Made by a program: the position numbers and the translations under genes. Shown here piece by piece: positions 34,779 through 43,753 of a stretch of 64,000 nt of DNA (its first letter is position 1; every line of letters starts with the position of its first letter). Below the pieces are notes generated by a model, which was given only the letters and a program-made list of their open reading frames with translations, was not told where the DNA came from and searched no databases. Source of the DNA: Linanthus parryae. Its lineage: Eukaryota; Streptophyta; Magnoliopsida; Ericales; Polemoniaceae. The stretch spans positions 122,276,088 through 122,340,087 of the forward strand of contig JALGPY010000002.1 of assembly GCA_023055425.1 (NCBI GenBank), in the 5' to 3' direction.

Positions 34779-36541
34779 CTACCTCCTACCCTTAGGGCTG
34801 ATTTTAGCCCTAGGGTTGAGTCTAGGGGAAGGGGAACCCCTGGGCTGGCTCCTGTTAGAGCTAGACATAGCAGCTGACTTCTTCTTCATTTTCTTCTTGT
34901 TAATAACTGATGTCCAGTTATCATTATTGTCATTATAGTCATTCCATTGAGCAGTAGTAGAAGGAGGAGGAGTCTCCTGAAGTAACAACCCAGAGTGAAG
35001 ATCATCTAACCCCAGAAAAGTGTCAATATGCACAGCTTCCTCACTAGCCAACTCCTGTGTGGCTTCATGGTTGGTGCAGGTAGTGTTCACAGTGGGGGTG
35101 CAAGTAGGGGATGGAGAAACAGTAGGGGTAAAGCCATGTGTATCACTAATGTAACCATCCCTGTCATTTGTATTAGCCAACAAACTATCAAATTCCTCTT
35201 TCTCACTAGCACCATCAGTGTTGTCCTCTTCATCAGTTTCAACAAGCACTGTAAATTTGGACATATTTTTAACAGTTGAGACAGCAGCAAGTTGATCAAT
35301 GCCCTTTCCTGCAAGAAGAACTTCATCAAAATTCTTCCTAATGGATCTCCATGGCTCAGAGCTAGATGCTTGGGCATTTTCTTGGACCTGAGCTTCCTGG
35401 GTTTTGGGAACTTCAACAGGATTATTAGTGGCTATAGGATCAGGATCAGGAGCAATTGGAGGGTTGTTGCTTACTTCCCCTTCTTTAGGTGTGTTCTCCT
35501 GTTGTGTCTTAGCCAGCCAAGCTGCCTTATTACACTTGTGGCCAAAGACCTTACAAAATTGGCAGACAGGGGGTAGGGGGGAATGTCCACAAACACATCC
35601 ACTTCTTCTCCCTCCTCATCATAGGCCTTGAAGTTCTTTGGAATAGTAGTTGTGGCTTCTATTTCTATGCAAACTCTTGCATAGGAAATTCTAGTTCTGT
35701 CCTTAGTCTTTCTATCAGCACAGAGTGGTTTACCAATAGCACTACAGACATAACTCAAGACATCCTCATCCCACATTTCTATAGGAAGATTGTACAAATT
35801 CATCCATATGGGCACTCTTTGATGGTTCAATCTAGCCATATTCATCATAGGAGTCCACTGTTGAAGCATAAGAGGCCTACAACCAACATGCCAGGGACCT
35901 CCTTCAAGCACATCTAAACTCTCTTGGAGTGTGTCAAAGTGAAACAAATAAACACCTTCCTCATTTGCTTGAACATTCCTCAAACCACACTTTCCCCACA
36001 TCAGCTCCACATTGTGTTTCATGAATGAGAAAGCAAATCTTTTTCCAAGTGTGTATCCCACAAGACAGTTCTTAAAACGATAATTGCTTTTGACAAGAGT
36101 TTTGGGAATGAACAATTTACCATTCTGAATTTTAGCTGCTGGGTTGAAGCTGAGTCTGACTCCAGTTCCTATGTTGTTGGTTGTTTTCTCCACCCAAGAA
36201 GAAGTGGGGAGAGGTGGAGATGAATCAGCCACTGATTTCTGGCCAGGGAGGCTGGGGAAGTCTTCCTTCTGGGAAGGTAACATATCTGGAGGCTTCAAAG
36301 GAACTTCAATGGAGTGTGTAGCTCGAAAACCAGGGTGAACAGAGGTAGTAGCCGTTCTCTGGTCACATTGCCGAGAACCAAGACTACCTCTCTCAGATCT
36401 AGATTCTGAAGAAGAGGAGCTAGCTATAGTGTTTCCCGATGCAAATCTCTTCGGGTATGGAGTTGGAGGACCTCCAGTGACCCTATCCCTACCTGCTGAA
36501 GTCTCTGAGTTCATCGGAGCTGGGGGAGGGTCACCGGACAT
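34779..36541 (-). pseudogene. LINE-3 ORF1 (RNA-binding protein), one frameshift
   Basis: Start at 36541 (MSGDPPPAPMNSETSAGRDR). Order: GGPPTPYPKRFASGN, HPGFRATHSIEVPLKPPD, WVEKTTNNIGTGVRLSF, DUF4283-like domain (KLFIPKTLVKSNYRFKNCLV, YLFHFDTLQESLDVLEGGPW, MNLYNLPIEMWDEDVLSYVC), VCIEIEATT and the start of the zinc-knuckle region. A one-base shift near 35575, in a run of G (gggggtagggggg), breaks the knuckle. Reading continues in another frame and finally MSKFTVLVETDEEDNTD to the basic end RSQPRGSPSPRLNPRAKISP. About 585 residues if unbroken, usual for plant L1 ORF1. Confidence 0.9.
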
Positions 36542-38295
36542 GGCTTCCGGTGACCTCAGACCAGAGGCGGGAGAACAAGAAACAAATCAGAAGTAGGTCA
36601 TTAGTGAGCTTGAAATGTAGAGGAGGGAAATTAAAGGAGGAAATCAAGAACAAAACTTGAAATCCGACAACAATAAATGCTAGATCTAACAAACTAGATC
36701 CAACCGGTTGGTTGTTGTGGATAAAATCATGAAAAACAAGAAAAGCTAGAGAGCATTTTCTCTCACTAGAACCAACTCAGATCAACCGGTTCTAGTGGCA
36801 AAGGACGTTAGCTTTCTCTTCTCTGATTTCTATCAAATCATTTTATTCGCGTTATTTTATTACTGTTGCTAGTCACTTGTTTGAGGGTGACAACACTTCA
36901 AACTACAATCATTTTTACCGGTTACTTAGGTAAATTGAGTTTAATTGCTAATCTAGAGCGTATAGTAAACACCTTCCCTTGGGTTCGATAACTCGGAGTC
37001 CAAAATACTCCACTTTATTACTTGACCGTATACTTGCGTAGCAACGCGTAGTAATCGTGCGTCATATCCCTAGTCCATTATATTGATTAACGGGACGATC
37101 AAATATAGACTAGTATGTGGTTAGATTGATATGGGGATATCAAGTCTGACACATGGGTATACATTAGGAGTAAGGGCATACTGGATTGACCCACAACGAG
37201 AAGGCTACATTAAATTATGTCAAAGTCACAAGTGCTTCTGGTAGTTCTAATGGTATTGTAATCCTTAGACTTCAAGTCACTAGATACTCTAGTTGTGAAA
37301 TATAATGCTTTGATGTAATCCAACATGTCGCCTTAACTGGGTAGCTATAAGGATTTTAATCGGGCGTGATAGGAAGCAAGCTGAGAGATGGTAGTGATGT
37401 AGAGAGGATTTGTCCCTCCCACGTAATGGGAGAAAATATCCACCGGCCACTCGAGGGATGAAGCTTATAGAATGTCTGGCCAGACTCAGATAAATCAATA
37501 AGGAGATATTGATGAGGATTGGGTATACGAGTGTGAAAATTATGTGTCCTCTCCAATCTGGATGTGGAGACAAAGGGATGATACAATACGGTAACACTGG
37601 GCACAAGCTTTGTCGGATCACTAACTATTTCTGTTAGTTGGGTGGAATAAATGTGTGGCTAGACACTGCTTTATGTTAGTAATAGTTACTACCAACTAAG
37701 TAGAAACCTATGGGGTCACACACCCTATGGATTAAACTGGATATTGGTATTAATTAGTTGGACTAATTAATTAAAGGATTAATACGCAACCACAAGCAAA
37801 CTTAGTAGGACTAATTTTCAAGGTGGGCTAATCCGTGTATGAAGATTATTAGTATTGGGGAAATTATGTAGTTAATAAGGAGTTAGTAAATACATAAAGA
37901 CAGCCTAGCTTGTTATTTTATCAAGTGAGTCGTTATTGAGAGAACATAACAAATCAAGGAGAGAGAAAAGGAAGGAGTTCGGCCCCTACCCGTCCGCCCC
38001 CTTAGTGTCGTCGACCACTCCTTGTGGCACAACTCTTGGTGCTCTGTTTTTGCGTGATCTCTTCCCTCCTTCTTCCGTTGCTAGCACTACACGTGGAGAA
38101 GGATTTCAGGTACTAATCCAAGGTGTAGATACTCGTAGAGACGAAGATACAATTCTTCGTAGTGACCACACAAACTACGGTACACAATCCTCTTCTCTTA
38201 TCATGTTATGAAAAGCTTGCATGCGATCCATGGAGGGCTTTGAGAAGGATTAATTTATTGTTATTCCGCTGCGTTACCTACATCAAAACCCTACA

Positions 38296-38640
38296 TGTCA
38301 CTTGGGACCGAACTTCGTAACAAATCAATGTGTTCATTGTCTTGCTATAGTGTTGTTTACTTCAATTCAAAACTACTTCAAAATAAGTTTCATTTCAAAG
38401 TTTTGAAAAGCATTTCAAAGCTTTGAAAATACTCAGTATCTTTTAAACTGTCTTTTTTTATTTCAAAGCCTTTAAAATGAGTTCAAATCTTTGAAATACT
38501 TCAAGTTCTTCTCACTTTGTTTTAAACCACACTTTGAGCAAAAGTTGCTATACTCTTCAACCCCCCTCTAGAGTATTTGATCATGTAACTGCATACCTAC
38601 AAATAAGTTTCATGGAACTTTCTCTACTGTTTGTGCTAGC
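38296..38640 (+). repeat. SIRE-type 3' LTR, right part
   Basis: Continues from 8507. Contains repeated tttcaaagcttt / tttgaaa strings, then caaccccccctctagag near 38560. No coding. Confidence 0.6.
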
Positions 38641-39825
38641 AGTGTAGAAGAGGAGCAATCATGGAACCTGATCTAATCAAGCTTGGTGCACAACAATGGA
38701 GGGGGGAGGGTTCGGCCTCCTTTGTGCCGTAGGCCAAGGGGAGGGGTTGACTCTCTCTCTCTCTCATTGATCTAATGAATAATTAAGGCTCGAATTTTCT
38801 TTTATAATTAATAACTCTTTACTAGTTACAAAACTACCCTACTACTAATTCGATCCAAACTTGGATTAACTTTTGTTTTAGTCGAATTTGCTATTTAGTC
38901 CAACTAAATATTCAAGTTGTTGCACTTTGATCCATGATTCTTTTAACTGTTAATTAGTCCAAATAATGAAAATCTATATCCAGTCTAATCCTTTGGTATG
39001 TGACCCTGCAAGTTCTATTACGTTGGCAGTAACAATTACAAACATTGAGCGGTGTCTAGCAACACATCAATGCTACCCAAGTATAGGAATAGTCAGTGAT
39101 CTGACAAACCTCTGTGACCAATGTTACCATGTTGTATAGTCCCTTTGTCACAATATCTAGATTGGAATCGAGACACGGATGTCACACTCGTATATCCAAT
39201 TCATAGTTTCTCGATCCTGGGAATAGACTTCTCTGAACAGATATCAACGATATCGTATATTGATTACCTGAGCCTGGCAAGGCATTTATAAATACTACTC
39301 ATCGAGTGGCCATGGATACATATTCCCGTTATATGGGAGGGACAAATCCTCTCTACATCATTACCATCTCTCAGCTTGCTTCATATCATGTCCGATTACC
39401 ACCTTTATAATTACCTGGTTACAGTGTAACGTTTGATGATATCAAAACATGATAATTCACAACTAGAGTGTCTAGTGACTCAAGTCAAAGGAATATAACA
39501 CCATTGTCACTACGAGAAGAACTTGTGACATTCACATAACTTCCATGTAGTCTTCTCGTGGTGGGTAAATCTAGTATGTCATTACTCCTAATGCATACCC
39601 ATGTGTTAGACTTGATATCTCCATATCAATCCACCCACATACTAGTCTCTATGCACAATGATCGTCCTAATAACCATTATACTTGACTAGGGATAATTTA
39701 AGATAACAAAAAATACAATCTAAGGACTTCATTGTATTAATACCTCCATATGTAATAAAATGAATAGTCTAGCCAAAACAATGTCCGTACTAAAATAGAT
39801 TGCCTCTAGGGCATCTACACCAACA
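38640..39825 (-). repeat. Reversed copia LTR fragment
   Basis: Minus strand starts tgttggtgtagatgccctag at 39825 and follows the copia-2 LTR through the tagtatgtgggtggattgat region. It is truncated near 38640, before the LTR's CA end. It abuts an Athila-type gag at 39826, with no element-internal sequence, so it is a solo or broken LTR. Confidence 0.8.
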
Positions 39826-39832
39826 ACTCCTT

Positions 39833-40465
39833 ACATAACTCATCACATGTTGTTATTGATCCAACCGGCTTCTCTGTAATCCATGTTCTATCAGATCCAG
39901 CTAGAGAGAAGGGGAGTAGCATCAATTTCACAGTCTCAGCTGACACTCTCTAATCATGCAAAGTCTGGCAAAATCTGCTCAAAATTCAGCAAGTGCGCAT
40001 TTGGATCATCCCCCAGAGCTCCAGAGAACAGGTTATCATCTCCTAACATGTGAATCATAAAAGTTCTCAATCAAAGTGAGGTCTCTAATCGGCGGTAGAA
40101 AAATGGATGGCATGTAACCATCAGAAGTTAGCCCGGTGCAATATCCTGCTGATTCCCTTGTGGCCCTTGGTTTTGCACATTAGCTGGTGGTATAGGACGA
40201 GCAATAGGAGCAGTAATTGTCTACATTGCAGCTTGTTGAGCTCTGAGCGCCTCCACTTCTCTCACGGCATTGACCCTAGAAGCCTCAGCAGTTGCTCTAG
40301 CAGTCTCAGCATCTCTTCCACAGTCTTGCGGATTCGTTCCATCTCAGCTCTCTGTTGGTCATCCATAGGATCTGATTTCCTTTGGTCTCTACATTCCGTG
40401 CTTAATAATGATTCTTGGTCTTTAAGTTGTGGGTACAAAGGCTCGTTTCGAGAACGAGTCATGCA
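39833..40465 (-). pseudogene. Athila-type Gag fragment
   Basis: Starts MTRSRNEPLYPQLKDQESLL (codon near 40465) with a charged coiled-coil-like run (DDQQRAEMERIRKTVEEMLR). After stops it matches the retrotransposon gag domain: LGDDNLFSGALGDDPNAHLL, NFEQILPDF, WITEKPVGSITTCDELCKEL. Compare the plant gag pattern GLPSEDPNLHLSNF...WDELSKAFL. Several stops; ends at the junction with the copia LTR. Confidence 0.72.
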
Positions 40466-40576
40466 CAAAAAGTATCAACCTGGAATCACTGATCACACGA
40501 AGAAAATAGGCGAGTAACGAATTTAAACAGAAAAGTAAAATCCTGAAGGTTATGAATTTTATTAATTTAACCAAAG

Positions 40577-40594
40577 TCCCCGGCAACGGCGCCA
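40577..40594 (-). other. Athila-type primer-binding site (tRNA-Asp), minus strand
   Basis: Reverse complement of tccccggcaacggcgcca, identical to the site at 24774-24791 and six bases from the LTR edge at 40600. Confidence 0.9.
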
Positions 40595-41310
40595 AAACTT
40601 GACACTTTCAAACCTCAAGTGTAAGGGTGTCGCGTGCAGTAATAGATAGAAATAGGTTTGCCATACCCAAGAGACTTGTCATAAATTAATTATAATTTTA
40701 TAACCTTATGTGGGCCAATCTTTAAGGGTGATTTTATTGATTCTACTAAATTGAAAGACAAACTACTTAGTTAACAGATTGAGATCACACGATTATGCGA
40801 CAAAACTCAGGTTGTCTGTCAGGATCACTAGGGAATTCACCATTAACGGATTACGTTCAGAAAACATGGATGTTATTCTTCTTAGCCAAACGAGCATGGA
40901 CACTTTATTGATTCCTCAAACAAAGTTCTACGTCTAGAAATACATAAAATAATTTATCTTGTATACGTTAAGCCAAAACATGCATTCGATCGTTTTATCT
41001 ACTCTTAGTTAACTAAGCCGATTCCTCTAACTGACTAGTGCAAGATTTAAGTTCCGTATAGTAGCTACCAATTTCTCTAGCAACTCTATCTAAGATCATT
41101 CCTATTTTGACCTTACAATTGAAACGATGAAGTTACATACATGAATCAAGCATGATATAGAAAAAACATCTAATTAAGCAAAAACGCATGAGTTATGATC
41201 AATAATCCGCCAAACACGACTTTAAACCCTAGCTACCTTCGAGATATCCTAAATAAAATCATACCTACTACTACTCATGATCAAATAATAAAGTTTTCAA
41301 TGATCATAAG

Positions 41311-41534
41311 CAAAAAAAAAAGAAGAAGAAGAAGAAGAAGAAGAAGAAGAAGAAGAAGAAGAAGAAGAAGAAGAAGAAGAAGAAGAAGAAGAAGAAGAAG
41401 AAGAAGAAGAAGAAGAAGAAGAAGAAGAAGAAGAAGAAGAAGAAGAAGAAGAAGAAGAAGAAGAAGAAGAAGAAGAAGAAGAAGAAGAAGAAGAAGAAGA
41501 AGAAGAAGAAGAAGAAGAAGAAGAAGAAGAAGAA
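41311..41534 (+). repeat. (GAA)n microsatellite, about 74 units
   Basis: Uninterrupted aga/gaa triplets for about 224 bp after an A10 run at 41301. It directly abuts LINE 3' UTR sequence and is one of two GAA arrays bracketing it. Confidence 0.98.
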
Positions 41535-41937
41535 CATGTGTTTCATCTAGCTTTTGTATGGTGTTGTCTGGGGAACTACCCCTACCACCATTTGGTTGTA
41601 TTTTATTTCTTTTCAGTTGTTCATGTGAGTATGGTGTATGTTAGCATGTTTGTTGATTGTAATAGTTTTTGCTTACTGTATTTGGTTCAGTAGTTGTGCC
41701 AAACCTTGGCTTGTAATGTGTAGTTAGTGGCTTGAGTATGCAGCTACAACACTACCTTTAGCTTTGTTAGGAACCTCCTTTCAAACTTGTGTTTCATTTA
41801 GCTTTTGTTAATTCTAGTTCATTAGTTTTAGCTTGAGCTGTGGTTGTTGTGTGTAACCACATTGCTCTACCTGGGGTATGCCCCTTATAGATCTGTTCTA
41901 CTTTTCTCCCTTTTTATCCAAAATTCAAAGTTTACCC
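41535..41937 (+). mobile_element. LINE 3' UTR fragment (lineage B)
   Basis: Begins near the ORF2 stop equivalent (catgtgtttcatctagc) with the first box GGGGaactaCCCC at 41570-41582. It carries the terminal hairpin at 41866-41891, whose outer stem is TCTA/TAGA instead of TTTA/TAAA, and ends in tttaccc followed by (GAA)n. No ORF2 residues remain. Confidence 0.85.
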
Positions 41938-41997
41938 AAGAAGAAGAAGAAGAAGAAGAAGAAGAAGAAGAAGAAGAAGAACAAGAACAAGAACAAG

Positions 41998-42028
<31 letters not shown>

Positions 42029-42060
42029 TTTTTTTTTTGTTTTTTTTTGGGTAAACGTAA
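41938..42060 (+). repeat. (GAA)n tail of the LINE fragment, then a reversed LINE tail
   Basis: GAA triplets with a gaacaa interruption to about 42028, in the place of the poly(A). Then poly-T and gggtaaac (42029-42056), which is the 3' tip of a LINE in the opposite orientation, only about 10-20 bp long. Confidence 0.75.
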
Positions 42061-42562
42061 AGTTCAATCTTCAAGAAAGCTTCCAAGATCCAACAAACAC
42101 GTCTCATTCCAGGTGTCCCTCCAAATCAGGAATTTCTAGGTCTCATAATACTCAAACAAATTTCCAAACAAGTTTCCAATAATTACCTGAAAACCCCACA
42201 GGTTTGGCCATGTTTCCAGTTGTGTTCATGCGAACACCCTTTCCCTTCGCGCGAAGATGTTTATGTGAACATGTATGGTCTTCATGCGAACATGCTCGTG
42301 TGAACATATATCTTTTCGCACGAACACTTCTCCAATATTTGTCCTCTTTAACTTTCTAAGCTCCTTCTCCTTCGTCTACCTTCTCGGGCATGTATTTTGA
42401 GCTTTCTTTGGTTTTCGAGCTCCCGGTTCCTGAAATCCACAATACCAAAAATACCGGAAGATCACACGCGACAAATATGGCATAAAATACACAAAAATAC
42501 GTTCGGATTACACGTTTAAGTATAAATGCTCAAAACTATGAAGAATTGGTCAAATTACATCA

Positions 42563-43480
42563 ACTATGCACCGATACGTAAACGACAGTGAATCCTCTAA
42601 GAACATAACTCTGAATACAGAGTTATCAGGGAGGGGATCCGGGAACATTCCGACTGGCGCACGACTGGGGTCAGCCTCGTCACAGCGGACAGAAAGCGCA
42701 AAGTACGGGTCGTGCATAACCAAATTGTTGTTGGATCTTGGAACCTAGCCGCCAATGCTGTGAAAGGGACGAGGGTAGTTGTCATAGAGGGCCAATTTTT
42801 CTTGGAAATGACCGAGAAGTAAAGAATGTTAGCTATATCTCTGAATCTTGCATCGACAAAACCTTTTAGCCGTAGTGGTCGTTTTTTGCATGAATCAACG
42901 AGGTGCCGTATATTCCACATCCCCAGCATAAGTTGTGGAATTTCTCATAAGTGCATGAGATCCATGAAATTTTGTTGTGATGATGTAAGAAAAAGCCGCC
43001 AATAACTGGCGCTTCCAAGGGGATCCAAACTTGAACCCGAATAATTTGTTTGTGGCGAGACAATGAGGCCGAAGCAACTAACCTACTTTATTTTCCTCAA
43101 AAGTTATATTTTTAATTTGTTTTGGTATAAATTAAAGCTATCACCCTAAAGTACCATCTAAACAATCCAAACACCCCTTGATGACCCGGGCACCCATAAA
43201 TCCAACCTCATCTTTGACAAGTCACCAAAGACTACTCAAAAAAGAAAATTGTTGCCACCTACCCCTTGTATGGTCGGGTACTAGTAAGGGAAATTCCATT
43301 TAGATTCTCACTTGACATGAAATTTCTCTCTTCATTTTTTTGCTAGAAATTTTCTTGTTCTTACTCTCGCTCTTCAAGTTCTTGAGTTCTTCATCTCCTA
43401 GCATGCCCAATTCCTCCATTCATCATAATCAAAGCTTGGAACTTGGTAACTCACCTCTCTAGCTTCATTCCAAGTACCCA
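42563..43480. other. Unassigned stretch
   Basis: No gene recognised. Minus-strand open frame at 42597-42929 (110 codons) has no family I can name. The end (43300-43480) is T/C-rich and LTR-like. Confidence 0.4.
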
Positions 43481-43750
43481 ATTCATATGGGTCTAATTAC
43501 TTACAAAATGACTTCTCTTAGTGAATTCAAGAACTATACCGTAACCCTTCATTTTAATACCCTTAATTCACACATAGCTTTGACACCATACAACTATAAT
43601 AAACTGTGCCATGACATGATATTACTGGTGCATTTCATGGCACATATTGCGCATCATCATATAGACGAATTCTTACATCATATAAGAAATCACTAGCTTA
43701 TCGTATAGTTCTACCTTTGAGGACGAAGATCTCTTTAAGGGGGGTGGGGG
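43481..43750 (+). other. Chromovirus 3' untranslated end and polypurine tract
   Basis: Ends tttgaggacgaagatctc and then ttaaggggggtgggggtg directly before an LTR start, the standard layout downstream of chromovirus pol. Confidence 0.7.
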
Positions 43751-43753
43751 TGA

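Larger units (their letters stand above)
31029..36808 (-). mobile_element. LINE-3: full-length L1-type LINE (5.78 kb) in the Athila 3' LTR
   Basis: Perfect 16-bp target duplication tagctttctcttctct at 31013-31028 and 36809-36824. Minus strand: 5' UTR 36808-36542, ORF1 36541-34779, ORF2 34741-31134, hairpin 31079-31104, poly(A). Nearly identical to LINE-2 over the shared 2.2 kb, so this subfamily moved recently. Confidence 0.95.
22056..37064 (+). mobile_element. Athila-type Ty3/gypsy derivative without gag-pol, complete with both LTRs
   Basis: LTRs begin TGATAGCACC and end GCGTCA. Target duplication TATCC at 22051-22055 and 37065-37069. Order: 5' LTR, tRNA-Asp primer-binding site (24774-24791), leader with two palindromes, one broken ORF (26215-27643), about 2 kb of noncoding DNA, polypurine tract, 3' LTR. 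No gag, protease, RT, RNase H or integrase homology in the 4.85-kb interior, so it is non-autonomous and must have used another Athila element's enzymes. LINE-5 sits in the 5' LTR and LINE-3 in the 3' LTR. Confidence 0.9.
29622..37064 (+). repeat. Athila-type 3' LTR, split by LINE-3
   Basis: TGATAGCACCTTTT at 29622 to GTGCGTCA at 37064; LTR sequence is 29622-31028 and 36825-37064 (1647 bp, counting one copy of the 16-bp LINE target duplication). It ends at the TATCC target duplication. Confidence 0.9.
8508..38295 (+). mobile_element. copia-2: Ty1/copia element with both LTRs, carrying five nested insertions
   Basis: 5' LTR 8508-9866, tRNA-Met primer-binding site 9868-9880, leader, broken gag-protease and RT-RNase H, polypurine tract and 3' LTR (21920-22055 plus 37070-38295). 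The flanks are ggtca (8503-8507) and tgtca (38296-38300), matching in 4 of 5 bases. Nested inside are LINE-4 in the leader, LINE-2 in RNase H, and the Athila-type element with its own two LINEs in the 3' LTR. Integrase is missing, so this was already a deletion derivative or decayed after insertion. Confidence 0.85.
21920..38295 (+). repeat. copia-2 3' LTR, split by the Athila-type element
   Basis: LTR sequence 21920-22055 resumes at 37070 and ends at 38295 (ccctaca). The start has decayed from TGTTGG to TATTGG. Removing the inserted element and one TATCC gives 1362 bp, against 1359 bp for the 5' LTR. Confidence 0.88.
6446..38640 (+). mobile_element. Outer SIRE-type Ty1/copia remnant (pol end plus 3' LTR), split by copia-2
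   Basis: Plus-strand copia RT (about 6640-7480), a short degenerate stretch, a polypurine tract (actagggggag near 7695) and an LTR-like segment 7705-8507 that resumes at 38296 after the copia-2 insertion. The joined junction reads ...gagagtaggtca / cttgggaccgaac..., with gtca duplicated on both sides. It ends with a C-rich caaccccccctctagag segment typical of SIRE/Maximus LTR ends near 38560-38580. Integrase, gag and the 5' LTR are absent; RNase H is missing or unrecognisable. Confidence 0.7.
39826..42562 (-). mobile_element. Second Athila-type element: LTR, primer-binding site and gag start (minus)
   Basis: LTR 42562-40600, tRNA-Asp primer-binding site 40594-40577, then a gag remnant that is cut at 39826 by the reversed copia LTR. 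No pol in the window. Confidence 0.78.
40600..42562 (-). repeat. Athila-type LTR with GAA arrays and LINE tails inside
   Basis: Minus strand reads tgatgtaatttgacc at 42562 to gtgtca at 40600. Uninterrupted LTR sequence is about 40600-41310 and 42060-42562; the middle is filled by two GAA arrays and LINE tails. The second LTR is not in the window. Confidence 0.7.

Noticed and set aside
41311..41534. CRISPR-like or satellite array
   Set aside because: Simple trinucleotide repeat without spacers; eukaryotic context.
41195..41644. 149-codon open frame with a poly-arginine tract
   Set aside because: The frame is the GAA/AGA microsatellite read in one phase; no protein signal on either side.
42597..42929. 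Possible AT-hook (PPC domain) gene remnant
   Set aside because: One frame (TTGVSLVTAD...NQIVVGSWNL) is faintly PPC-like, but the match is too weak and lacks the glycine-rich core; left unassigned.
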